A DNA stretch of 64,000 nucleotides from Clostridia bacterium (GTDB lineage: Bacteria > Bacillota > Clostridia > Oscillospirales > Acutalibacteraceae): NCBI GenBank assembly GCA_024404145.1, contig JAKSQK010000006.1:1-64000 (forward strand). Reading direction: 5' to 3'. The notes beneath the pieces were generated by a model. It had not been told where the DNA came from and did no database searches. It was given only the letters and a program-made list of their open reading frames with translations. Shown here one piece after another: positions 1 to 9,600 of the stretch; positions within the stretch are counted from its first letter, which is position 1, and every line of letters starts with the position of its first letter. A program made the position numbers and the translations under genes.

Positions 1-82
1 TTTGCTTACTCTACGCCGCAGATGAGGTGCGGATTGCCTGTTTCAGCCGGTTTTCTCGTTTACGGTGCCACTTACCGTATAA
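1..82. repeat. 82-bp direct repeat, copy 1
   Basis: Positions 1-82 are identical to 342-423, at an offset of 341 bases. The copy starts at the window edge, so the true repeat may extend further left. It contains two small inverted repeats: one starts TACGGT and ends ACCGTA, and the other has CCGCA/TGCGG arms. This suggests duplication of a folded RNA or DNA module rather than coding sequence. Confidence 0.9.
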
Positions 83-341
83 ACTTTAATTACTTTTTCC
101 TTACGGTAAGAATACACTGCTATTCGTTAAAATCCCTACAGTAATCTTAACGAATGATACCGTATAATTTTTGGCTGATAAGCTTACTCGTTTGCTTTCC
201 ACGGCTTGTCGGGCAATTACGACTTCCGATTTGAGTTTCTAACGAAAACTTTACCGTCTGCAATGTGCATTTGCACTTCCCACATTACTGTGGCGGCGGT
301 CACAGAACAACCGATGTTCTCATCTTTCCGTAAAACACTAT

Positions 342-423
342 TTTGCTTACTCTACGCCGCAGATGAGGTGCGGATTGCCTGTTTCAGCCGGTTTTCTCGT
401 TTACGGTGCCACTTACCGTATAA
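342..423. repeat. 82-bp direct repeat, copy 2
   Basis: This is the second, identical copy of the repeat at 1-82. Sequence similarity stops at 424, so the right-hand boundary of the repeat is visible here. The left boundary cannot be judged because copy 1 is cut by the window start. Confidence 0.9.
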
Positions 424-805
424 GCTATGACTGATGCCTTCTCGTTTGGTCTTACTTCCGGCATACCGAGGCAATAGCGGCATCCGGCGTTGTGTCCCGT
501 ACCTACGAAACACATAAGTTTTTCAGGTTTCCTTCCGAAAAATGGTCACTCAATCTGGTGCATCTCTCGTACATGGTTTACTGTCTTTGAGGAATTGACC
601 TGCCTCAACGACTGTTCTTTTTTCGTTATCTACAAGTGATAACGAATCCTGCTCCGGTCGAAAATTTTACTGCTTTCTCGTGCGACCGTCTGACTTCCGT
701 TCCTACTGTTTTACCATTTTGAACTCTCTCCTTCGTTTGCTCAAGATTTGGTTATATTTTACCTGCCTATCCTACTCTAATATTGAGGCGGCAAGAGCAA
801 AAACA

Positions 806-969
806 AAGAGATAAAAAATAGCCGATACCATCAGTAATCTTCAAAGACCTTTACGTTTACATTGAATCCGCAAACACAATGCATAAAATAATCTTCAAAA
901 ACTACGGATGATATCGGCTGAAATTTTCTAAACGCTTTTATTCAGTTTTCACGCAGATTTTCCATCTGC
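806..969 (-). ncRNA. Candidate small RNA with promoter and terminator
   Basis: A consensus promoter (976-1004) points leftward into this stretch. About 140 bases on, a 13-bp stem (907-919 with 820-832, fully paired allowing one G-U) is followed on the minus strand by ATTTTTTAT, like an intrinsic terminator with a long, structured loop. Within the loop a short motif (TTTGAAGATTA) occurs twice. No reading frame of note is present. A ~160-nt small RNA is the simplest reading. Alternatively the stem is only the first helix of a longer RNA running through 1-790. Confidence 0.4.
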
Positions 970-975
970 AAGCAT

Positions 976-1004
976 AGTGTAGCACACTCTTTTTAGCTTG
1001 TCAA
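976..1004 (-). promoter_or_regulatory. Sigma-70/A-type promoter for leftward RNA
   Basis: On the minus strand TTGACA (999-1004) and TACACT (976-981) are separated by exactly 17 bases. Transcription would start near 969 and run left into DNA with no gene, which is the main argument for a non-coding transcript there. Confidence 0.6.
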
Positions 1005-1048
1005 TACCTCGAAAATGCAGTGTTTTCAACGGTTTTTGGGCGGTTGAA

Positions 1049-1078
1049 AGTTATATAGAGTTATGTAGGGTTATACAG
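1049..1078. repeat. Three tandem 10-bp iteron-like repeats
   Basis: Three head-to-tail decamers of the form (A/G)GTTAT(A/G)(T/C)AG occupy 1049-1058, 1059-1068 and 1069-1078. They lie between the toxin gene's terminator and the leftward promoter. Short iterons like these can bind replication or recombination proteins, but nothing nearby confirms that role. Confidence 0.5.
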
Positions 1079-1135
1079 TTCCGTGTAGGTCGCACGGGGC
1101 AGAAAAAATTTTTTGAAAATTTTATTTCAAATCAA

Positions 1136-1162
1136 ATAGCGAGGACATTTCATCCTCGCTAT
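1136..1162 (-). terminator. Terminator of the toxin gene
   Basis: A perfect 10-bp stem (ATAGCGAGGA with its complement) and a 7-nt loop lie 4 bases after the toxin stop codon. They are followed on the minus strand by a T-rich stretch. Confidence 0.7.
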
Positions 1163-1166
1163 CATT

Positions 1167-1655
1167 TTAGTTCTTATATTCTTTACTTGCTTTTTCCAAC
1201 ACCACAAAATCATTGCAACGCTTGGCAAGGGCAGTTGATTCCCCGTCTTTCAGTTTGATCTTATACAGTGCCTGTGCATTCTTACGGATCTTATCCTGAA
1301 TGGATTTAATATATCGGTACTCTGCAAGAAGCAATGCACGGTAGTGAGGATCTTTTTCAGCGGAAATGTTCACATATTTTCTTGTACTTTCAGGAGCCGG
1401 GAACATATTATTAAGATTGATAACGGCATAGTCTTTCACTTTCAAGAAATCAATGCCATCTTTCATTTTGCGGTGCTTGTCCTTAAAGGATGAAAGCGGG
1501 GCAAAATAATCGTAACCGTTTATTTCAAAAACGATACCAATATATTTCCTTTCATTGCTCTGTCCTGGCTTTTTATTCAAAAACAAATGAGGAGCAAAAG
1601 CAGAAAGATAATTTATGTAGTCATTATCAATTTCATAAAGTTTTATACTGTCCAT
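1167..1655 (-). CDS. toxN: Type III toxin-antitoxin endoribonuclease toxin, ToxN/AbiQ family
   Basis: This 162-aa protein is recognised as the toxin of a type III toxin-antitoxin system. The toxin is a cytoplasmic endoribonuclease that cuts cellular RNA and its own antitoxin precursor, and it is held inactive by the repeat RNA. Visible family signatures are YIGIVFEINGYDYFAPLSS (residues 38-56), with the Ser55/Ser56 and Lys58 region matching the known active-site area of ToxN, then KMKDGIDFL and the YAVINLNNMFP block. Length is typical of the family (about 160-200 aa). The ATG at 1655 follows a CAGGTG ribosome site. The gene lies just downstream of a repeat RNA and an intrinsic terminator, the standard layout. 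Such systems often block phage infection or stabilise mobile DNA. The assignment is secure; activity is inferred. Confidence 0.9.
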   Translation of the reverse strand: MDSIKLYEIDNDYINYLSAFAPHLFLNKKPGQSNERKYIGIVFEINGYDYFAPLSSFKDKHRKMKDGIDFLKVKDYAVINLNNMFPAPESTRKYVNISAEKDPHYRALLLAEYRYIKSIQDKIRKNAQALYKIKLKDGESTALAKRCNDFVVLEKASKEYKN

Positions 1656-1674
1656 TCAATCACCTGAAAATAAA

Positions 1675-1700
1675 GAGGGTAAGCAGTGAAGCTTACCCTC
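1675..1700 (-). terminator. Intergenic terminator between ToxI and ToxN
   Basis: A 10-bp perfect stem (GAGGGTAAGC and its complement) with a 6-nt loop is followed on the minus strand by TTTATTTT. In type III systems a leaky terminator here makes antitoxin RNA exceed toxin mRNA. It ends 19 bases before the toxin start codon. Confidence 0.85.
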
Positions 1701-1810
1701 CTTGTTAACTTTCGCATTCGGAGCAGCGAAACGCTCGCTGTTAACTTTCTTGAAAGAACCAAGAGAAGTTCGCTTAGTAAATCTCTCATTTAGGGCTGAG
1801 ATACACCCAC
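1701..1810 (-). ncRNA. toxI: Type III antitoxin RNA (ToxI-like), three degenerate repeats
   Basis: Between a consensus promoter and the intergenic terminator lie about 110 nt that divide into three ~36-nt degenerate repeats on the minus strand. The last two share AAAGTTAACA. Each repeat can form a small hairpin at the same place but with different bases: UCUCA/UGAGA, UCUUG/CAAGA and UUUCGC/GCGAAA. That pattern of conserved pairing and changing sequence fits the pseudoknotted repeats of ToxI, each of which is cut out by the toxin and wraps between toxin subunits. The repeats diverge more than in textbook examples, so exact unit boundaries are uncertain. Confidence 0.75.
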
Positions 1811-1816
1811 AACTAT

Positions 1817-1845
1817 ATTATATGCAGATTTTATTGATTTGTCAA
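1817..1845 (-). promoter_or_regulatory. Promoter of the toxin-antitoxin locus
   Basis: On the minus strand TTGACA (1840-1845) and TATAAT (1817-1822) have a 17-base spacer, a perfect housekeeping promoter. The start point would be near 1810, just before the antitoxin repeats. Confidence 0.85.
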
Positions 1846-1893
1846 TCGAAAATCGAAAAATAGTAAATTTTCACTTTTTTAGTTTGACATTCA

Positions 1894-3663
1894 TTAATAC
1901 TTTTCGAGCCAATTTGTCTTATAGCAGATAAATTCGCCTTCACGCCAAGATTGCATCTCAACAAGATTGCCATCATCATCTTCTTGATTTATTTTAATAA
2001 CATATCCCGTCTGATATTTTTCCGGGAGTTTGGATTTTACGGTGATTTCGTTATTCAAGTTGTAAATCCGTGCTCCGATTCCGTCAAACAAACGAATTTC
2101 GTAATATGCTAATACTTCTGAGGATTCGCCGTAAGTGTCTTTTACCTTTTCAACAATCTCTGCCGGAGGTGGAACAATTTTATCAACTGTGATTTCAAAA
2201 TCGCCTGATACGACGTTTGACGGAACTTCGATCAAAACTTCACCGTCAAGATAGGTGAGCTTTTTAATTGTCAATTTGCCGATTACGGTATCTTGTGCAT
2301 TTATTTCATTTTTGCCTTCTGCATCGCTGAAATACTTGCCGCATTCGTCACAAGTCCAATATTCAATATTTCCGTCATTCTCGAATGTCGGCTCTACTCG
2401 GTCATGTTTGGTCAACTGATGTGCGGCATAATCGCCGTACTCAACGCCGCAGTCTTTGCAAACCGCTTTTGCTTTGCAAGTAGCCGTGCCGCCAAAATGC
2501 ACTGCTTCATCAGAAGTTGTACCGTGATAACAAGTGTGCCAATGTTTGGTTCCGTCTGTTTCCCATTTGCCATCTGCATCAGTATGATTTCCGGTTGCCG
2601 AAATTATAGAACCACTTTCGATTTTTGTATTGCAATCTTTACAGTATGTATCTCCGGTGTAGCCATTTTCACAGCAAGTCGCTTCTTTTACATCTTTGAT
2701 TTCAGTTTCGCCTGTATGGGCATGAATGTCCTTATCACCTAAAAATGTATGACTGTCATTGTGCTCACACTCTCCGCAAACCGAGCAGGAATAGTAATAG
2801 ATTGCTTCCTCTTTGCAGGTTCCGGCTGATTTTAATGTTTCCGATGTTTTAATCTGAACAGTATAACTATGGCTACCATAATCACTGTAGGTTTGATTGC
2901 ATGCAGAACATATGGCTTTATCCTTGCAAGTTGCAGTACCGCCGCTATGGTTTTTAACATCGAATTTCGTGCCAAAATAGCAGGTGTGCCAATGGCTTGT
3001 ATCGTCTGTTTCCCATTTACCATCTGCATCGGTATGATTTCCGGTTGCCGGAATGACAGTACCGCTTGCAATTTTTATGTTGCAGTCAGAACAATATGTA
3101 TCACCGGTGTAACCATCTTCACAGCAGGTAGCTTCGGTTTTACCAGTAAGCATTGTATTTGTATGGAAACAAGTTTTTTGAGAAACAGTTACAATACCGT
3201 TTACTGATGTCATACTGACATCTTTTAGTGAAGCATTATAACATTCAGCAACAGAGATTTTTAAAGTTTTGTCTCCACAAGTTGCATGTTCTGAAATTTT
3301 AAAGGTGATGTTTGCAATAATACCGTTCCCGTTTGAATTCGAAGCATTCATCCATTGTAAAACATACGGTTTTACTGCTGTTGTTTCACTTGTGGTAAAT
3401 GTACCTAATAATAGATTTTTATTTTCGGCTGCTTGCAACTGCAAAGATGAATCATAATTAATGTATAATTTCAAATATGCAATCCCGGGATTACAGGAGA
3501 TTGAAACGCTTACGGTTACTTCATCGCCAGGAACACCGGTATCGGAAGATAATATTATCTTGGGATTTTCGTTTTCTTCGGTAATTGCATACACAGGTAA
3601 GGAAATTATCAAGCAGCAAATCGCCGTTAATATAGCAATAATTTTTATGTTCAATCTATTCAT
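1894..3663 (-). CDS. Secreted cohesin-domain protein with Cys-rich repeats
   Basis: This 589-aa exported protein starts with a signal peptide (about residues 1-26, hydrophobic then VYA). A cohesin-type domain follows (about 30-165: VPGDEVTVSVSISC, a GIAYLKLYINYD strand, ANITFKIS, VNGIVTV). Residues about 165-450 hold tandem Cys-pair modules of the form TCCE.GYTGDTYC.DCN with NHTDADGKWETD.. segments, each module about 100 residues. The C-terminal ~130 residues form a beta-rich region with no family I recognise. Cohesins bind dockerins in cellulosome-like assemblies. Its cohesin resembles the one in the upstream 2400-aa protein, which also carries a dockerin, so the two may bind each other. It is the third gene of an operon: only 12 bases separate it from the preceding stop, with an AGGAGG site. 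No sortase motif or membrane anchor is visible. Confidence 0.8.
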   Translation of the reverse strand: MNRLNIKIIAILTAICCLIISLPVYAITEENENPKIILSSDTGVPGDEVTVSVSISCNPGIAYLKLYINYDSSLQLQAAENKNLLLGTFTTSETTAVKPYVLQWMNASNSNGNGIIANITFKISEHATCGDKTLKISVAECYNASLKDVSMTSVNGIVTVSQKTCFHTNTMLTGKTEATCCEDGYTGDTYCSDCNIKIASGTVIPATGNHTDADGKWETDDTSHWHTCYFGTKFDVKNHSGGTATCKDKAICSACNQTYSDYGSHSYTVQIKTSETLKSAGTCKEEAIYYYSCSVCGECEHNDSHTFLGDKDIHAHTGETEIKDVKEATCCENGYTGDTYCKDCNTKIESGSIISATGNHTDADGKWETDGTKHWHTCYHGTTSDEAVHFGGTATCKAKAVCKDCGVEYGDYAAHQLTKHDRVEPTFENDGNIEYWTCDECGKYFSDAEGKNEINAQDTVIGKLTIKKLTYLDGEVLIEVPSNVVSGDFEITVDKIVPPPAEIVEKVKDTYGESSEVLAYYEIRLFDGIGARIYNLNNEITVKSKLPEKYQTGYVIKINQEDDDGNLVEMQSWREGEFICYKTNWLEKY

Positions 3664-3675
3664 ATTTTTGCCTCC

Positions 3676-6600
3676 TTATCCGAGAATAACATTCCATCCG
3701 GCAAGATACTGTGAAAGTAGTATACCATCTTTACCGTTGAATTCTCCATCTCCGTTCACATCGGCTGCATCTGGAGAATACTGTATATCCCATCCTGCAA
3801 GTGCCTGAGAACACAGAATTCCGTCTTTTCCGTTAATTTCTCCGTCTCCGTTTAGATCTCCGACCAAATAGTCACAAACCATAATTGTTCCGTTTTTGAT
3901 AAACAAGTCAACATCATCAAAGGTTGAATTATATGCTTCTTCAACACGCAGTGAAATACAATGGCTTCCGGTTTCAGCATTGTCTTTGACTTTAAATGTC
4001 AAATAAACCATTGTACCGTCACCTGTTGAATCGTTTGCATCCATCCATTGCAAGATGTATGGCGTTTCGTTTATTGCCTGTGATTCAGTATAACTTCCTT
4101 GCAATAGTCCTGTATTTGAAGTTGAAACCAGTTCGAGAGCATTTGTATCATATTCAAGAATTAATTTCAAATAAGCAATGCCAACATTATTGCTTATATC
4201 AACGGATAGTGTAATTTCATTTCCGATAAGAGATTTTTGATTTTCAATTATAATCTCCGTATCTGCTGCGGCATCGGTATCGTTAACAAATTCTATGGAT
4301 GTAATGGTAAATGTGTCGTCTAATTCAAACTGAATATAATCATACGGAAAAATCACTTCTAATTCTTTATATGTTAAATTCCATTTTCCGTTTTTATGTT
4401 CAAGTACAGTTTGGCTTGGTCCAGATCCCCATCCTTCTCCTAAAATCATAATCTGATCGGGATGATTTGCATCATACATGCTGTATTTTGTAAAATCAAT
4501 ATTTGTTAAGCCAAACATATACTGCAAAGCATATTCGACATCATATTTGTTTACGCAGAAATACCATCTTCCGTCAACCTCTTTATATTCCGAAGCATAT
4601 TCACGAACCAAAGCGAACGATGCTATTGTAATAACGGCATCAAGTTCGTAATTGTTTATGCTGTACCCATTGAAGATGCGGTTGTTGTAATACTTTTCAT
4701 ACCAACGGTACATAGATGTTGCGGAAATATAGGAATGTGCCAACGATTGTGCTTTAAGCCAATAACAATCATCAATAGTATTACTGATTAGATCCCCGAT
4801 CTTAACATATACATCTTTTTCATAAACCGCATAACCGTTATTGGGTGCATAGTAATAAAATTTAACCAATGGAAATTCGCATTTGTCCGTCTTTAATATG
4901 CCGCCAATCATACCTTGATCGCCGCAACGGGAATCAAGCGAAATGACATGCTGTTTTTCAATTGTGCCATCTTTTTTCTCAAAAACGAGATAAAAATCAT
5001 CGGTTTGCTCGATCGTCAATTTTGTATAAGGGTTTTCGATTATTTCAACCTCAATATCAAATTCCTCATCACACAGTCTTGCTGGTACAGTATAGGTATG
5101 TCCGGCAGACCATGATGAAGTGTCATCAGCATATTGGATATAACAATACTGTGAGTCAATTATGAATGCACATGAGTCCTTATCCATGTTCAGAGTAGTA
5201 CCATCATTCAATGTTACAGTTATATTTTTGTATTCGGGTAACGAATAAACGAAACGACCGCTTTGATTATCCCTGTAACCGTTGATGTTTTCTATAAGTG
5301 TTATCTTCTCTGCTTGTATATCTTTGATCAATTTTGTTGATGGATCAACGGCACGAATATATCCACAATAATTACAAGTTGTATCGCAATCGTCATCATA
5401 TGTATGTTCGGCGATGTCTGTTTTGATATGGCATACGGAACATTCGTGCCAATGATGCGTTTCGTCTTTGCTCCATAAATCTTGATAACTATGAATTATG
5501 CTCCTAACATATCCGCAAATATTACATGTTGCATCACAATCATTGTCGTAAATATGGTTTCCTACAGCACGAATGTGACCGCAGATGTTACAATCCACAT
5601 CGCAAGCATTATCGTAAACATGGTTATCTACTGTACGAATCTTGCCGCAAATGTTGCAATCGATATCGCAAGCATTATCAAAGATATGGCTCGCTTCGTT
5701 TATCTTGTTGTGGCAAACGCTACATTCCTGCCAGTGATTTGATACATCATACTTGGTTTCATAATTGTGGGTTGTGGTTCTCGTTGAACCGCAGATATTG
5801 CAATCCGTGTCACAGGCGTTATCGAAAACATGAGCCGCTTTATTTGAAACCGCAGTACCGCAGTTTATACATATATGCCAATGATTATTAGAATCAATTA
5901 TCCATTCGGAACTGAAACTATGCCCTAATGCAGGTATCGTCTTCTGAGCGATGATCACCGTACCGCACTCAGAACAATGAGAACCTTGTGTTTTTCCTTC
6001 TTTAGTACATGTGGCACTTATTGCTTCGTCAATAACTTCGGTATGTGCATTTTTGGGGATTGTTTCTGTGTACTGTTTTTGGCATCTTGTACAAGTATAA
6101 GTTAGAATGCCTGTCTCTTTGCAAGTTGCTTTTTTTGTTATTACAGATTCGTAATTGTGTCCTAATTCATCAACATACTTTTGAGCCACAAATACCTTGC
6201 CGCACTCAGAGCAGTGTGCACCCTCTGTAATTCCTTTTTCAGTACAGGTTGGATCAATTGAATTGTCGCTTACGATTATGTGAGCAGTGCTTACAGTTGG
6301 TACAAGATTCTGTGCTTCAAGCACAACACCACAATCAGCACAATGGCTGCCTTTTGTCAAACCGGTATGAGTGCATGTCGGTTCAACTGCTTCATCAATA
6401 ACAATCGTGTGACCGGTTGCAACTACATAATCGGAAATAAATTGATGCAAACAAGCGTTGCACTTATACTCAGTAAATCCTTGCTTTGTGCATGTAGGTT
6501 CAACAATCGTTCTGTTCAAGTCACAAGATGAACACTCGGGACAAGCACCGTAAATTTCAACAAAATTTCTTTTGTATTTTGTAGCATAATTTTCCGCAGT

Positions 6601-9600
6601 TGAACCGGAGAGTCCGTATATAGTTGCAGTAGTCGGAAAAACCGTTGCTCCGGCAAATATTTTGCAGTCTTTGTTCAATATATAAGCAGTTTTTAATAAA
6701 TTACAATTCACAAATGATGTGCTTCCGATATTATTTACCGTGACGGGAATAAAAATATCGGTTAATCCGCAACTGCTAAAGCATCCGGCATTGATGCTTT
6801 CAAGATTTTTAGACAATTTAACATTCTCAAGCCCTGTACAACCACTAAATGTACTTGCTTCAAGAATAGTCACTTTGTCAGGAATTACAATGGTTTTCAA
6901 AGAAGTACATCCATTAAATGCACCAATGCCAATAGCGATAACATTTTCGGGTATCTCGATGTTTTTTAAATTCGTGCAACCGTAAAATGCCGATGAACCT
7001 ATTTGTGTAATGGAATTCGGTAAAGATAATGTTGAAATGGAAGTATTTCCAAAGAACATATTTGAGCCTATGTTTACAATACCGTCTTCAATGTTCAATT
7101 CTTTTAGATTAACTCGGCTTATGTACCATGGAGTACACTTGTAATTGCCCCCAAAACTCGGCATTGTACCGGTACCTTTTGTCAGTGTTATTTTTTCGAT
7201 TTTTGTACAGTTTCCAAAAGTAGTTGTGTATTCGGCAATTACGGCAGAGCAGGGCATAGTCAGTTCTTTCAGTGCTGTACAGTTATTAAATGCCCCCGTA
7301 TTTATGTTAAGCACCGAATTTGGCAAAAGCAATTTTTCGAGAGACGAGTCACCGCTGAATGCGGAATTTTCAATCGAAATTACTGTATTTGGAATACTGA
7401 TATCTGTTAATTTTGTAAGCCCACTGAATACCGACCTTCCGATATTTGTTATACCATCTTCCAAAATGATATTTTTTAGGGTATTTGCACTATAATACCA
7501 CGGAGTATATAAATGTGTTGCAGAAAAACTCGGCATTGTTCCGGTGCCTTTTGTCATAACAAGCTCGGTAAGTCCCGTACATTTTTCAAAAGCTTTTTCT
7601 GTATAATTGTTAAAGGAGCAAGGGATTGTCAGCTTTTTAATACTTTGACCGAAAGCGTAATCGCCGATTTTCACTACACTATCCGGGATAATAACGGAAG
7701 TGATGTTACCGTACCCGTACAAGGCATAATCTGCAATTTCTGTTACGCCGTTTGGTATAATGACATCGCCGGAAGCGGTTGGAGCATCCAGCAGTATTCC
7801 GTCAACTATGTATAATCCGTCTGCAGATGCTTGATTTTTTATCCATTTTGTTCCTTCAAATGCTCTTGAACCAACGGTATATGAATTGATTGGAAAAGTA
7901 ATATATTCAAGATTTGAACAACCGAAAAACGCCATATCGCTGATATTGGTAATACCGTCACTCAAAACCAAAGCCGAAAAATTACTTCTTGAATCATACC
8001 AAGGAGTTTTATTGTATGCATAATTCTGCATTGTGCCAGTACCCTTTGTTAAGGTTAATTTTTCGATATTTGAGCAATTATAAAACGAATAATCGTCCGA
8101 GCAAATTTCGGCAGAGCATGGCATTGTTAATTCCGTTAAAGCGATACAGTTATAGAAAGCATTCCTCTGAATTGTCTCGACAGTATCCGGTATTATAACC
8201 TTTACAATATTTTTCAGATTGTTAAAAGTGTTTGATTTGATTTCCGTTAATCCTTCAGCAAAAACAAGCTCCGTTATTTCTTGACCACCAATAAACAGGT
8301 TTTGCGAATGCATAGTAGGATTGGCGCTTCCCGAAAAATCAATGGTTGCCCAATCATTCAATGTACCGCTAAAACAAGTTCTGTTAAGAGGTGATTTTTT
8401 GCCTGAGGAGTTGTAATAGTAAAAACAATTTGTTCCAAAGGATTTAACACTTGCAGAAACTTCAACAGTTTCCAAATTCGGGAAATCATAAAATGCATAG
8501 GCACCGATTGAGGTTACACCGTTTTCTATGATAATCTTTTTTATTAAATCTTTGCTGTTATACCATGGTGCTTGATTTGAGGTGGAATAATTTGTCATAG
8601 TTCCGGTACCTCTAATAGACAAAATCCCCGTGCCGGTATCAAGTGAATAGGTCATGTTTTCTCCGCAAGTGCCGTTTGAACTAACTAACTGAGGAACAAT
8701 ATCTGTTTTTTCATTCAAATCGCATCTTGAACAGGTTCTGATTGTATAACCTTCTGTCTCATATGTTGGCGGTACGGTTTCTTCAATATAATTGTGTCCC
8801 AATGCGGGAATATCTTCATATTCAAATTTATCATCGCAACCGTCACACGCAAATGCCGAGTTGCCTTTTTCGGTACAAGTCGGCTTTGTCATATTCAGTG
8901 TATAGTGATGTTGATGATTATCCTCAGAATATCCTGTACCAATTAAATTCTGTTCGATTTTATTCACAGTACCCCATTCAAGATAACTGTAGAAAATAGA
9001 AAGTCCCGCAGAATTGAATAAATCCAAACAATTCTCAACACTGTCCGTTCCTTTACAAAAGGTATAAATATTTGTACCGGTATAAGAAGAAACGGTTGCT
9101 TTTATTTGATTCGTTTTTGCGGTTGAATTTATAATCGTTCCGTGAGTGGTATTATATCCAGTAAATCCGGAAATTACATTACTGGTTTGGTATGATGCCC
9201 CGAAAAAAGTGTCTTCTACATCGATGCTTCCTTCAAATAAACAGTTTTCAATGGAGCCATCGTTAATCCCGACGAATCCACCTACAGTATTGCCGACTTG
9301 AACATTTAGATTCCCTATAAATTCCGAATTATTTATTACACCATAATTAAAAGCAACAAAACCACCTAAACCATAATAATAAGGAGCAGAATTTTGATAA
9401 CGATCGTAATTGTACTCTGTTCGTTCACTCTTACCAAAAAGATTGCCCTGATAAGTACAACCACTGATAACGCCATAGTTTTTGAATGCAATCGCACCGT
9501 TGGAATACAATCCTTTTCCGAAATTTTTTAAATTCAAATTTTCGATTACACCGTAATTGTTTTGAAACAAACCATAAATATAAGAATTAGCAACAGAAAA

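Larger units (their letters stand above)
1..790. other. Hairpin-rich non-coding region
   Basis: No convincing gene is seen in these 790 bases; all reading frames are short and of odd composition. The DNA is unusually rich in inverted repeats. There is a nested pair at 102-108/158-164 and 122-130/147-155. Others are 265-269/272-276, 288-292/301-305 and 622-630/638-646, the last a 9-bp stem with a 7-nt loop. An 82-bp direct repeat lies inside. This is what a long structured RNA, or the end of an RNA-bearing mobile element, would look like. The strand is unclear; minus is favoured only because the neighbouring promoters point that way. I do not recognise a known family (ROOL, GOLLD and group II intron were considered without a match). 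The region runs off the window edge. Confidence 0.4.

Noticed and set aside
206..430. Small open frame in the repeat region
   Set aside because: It spans repeat and hairpin sequence, has no ribosome site and no protein-like pattern; treated as non-coding.
430..790. Possible group II intron
   Set aside because: GTGCG-like bases occur near 690, but no domain V hairpin, boundary or intron-encoded protein was found.
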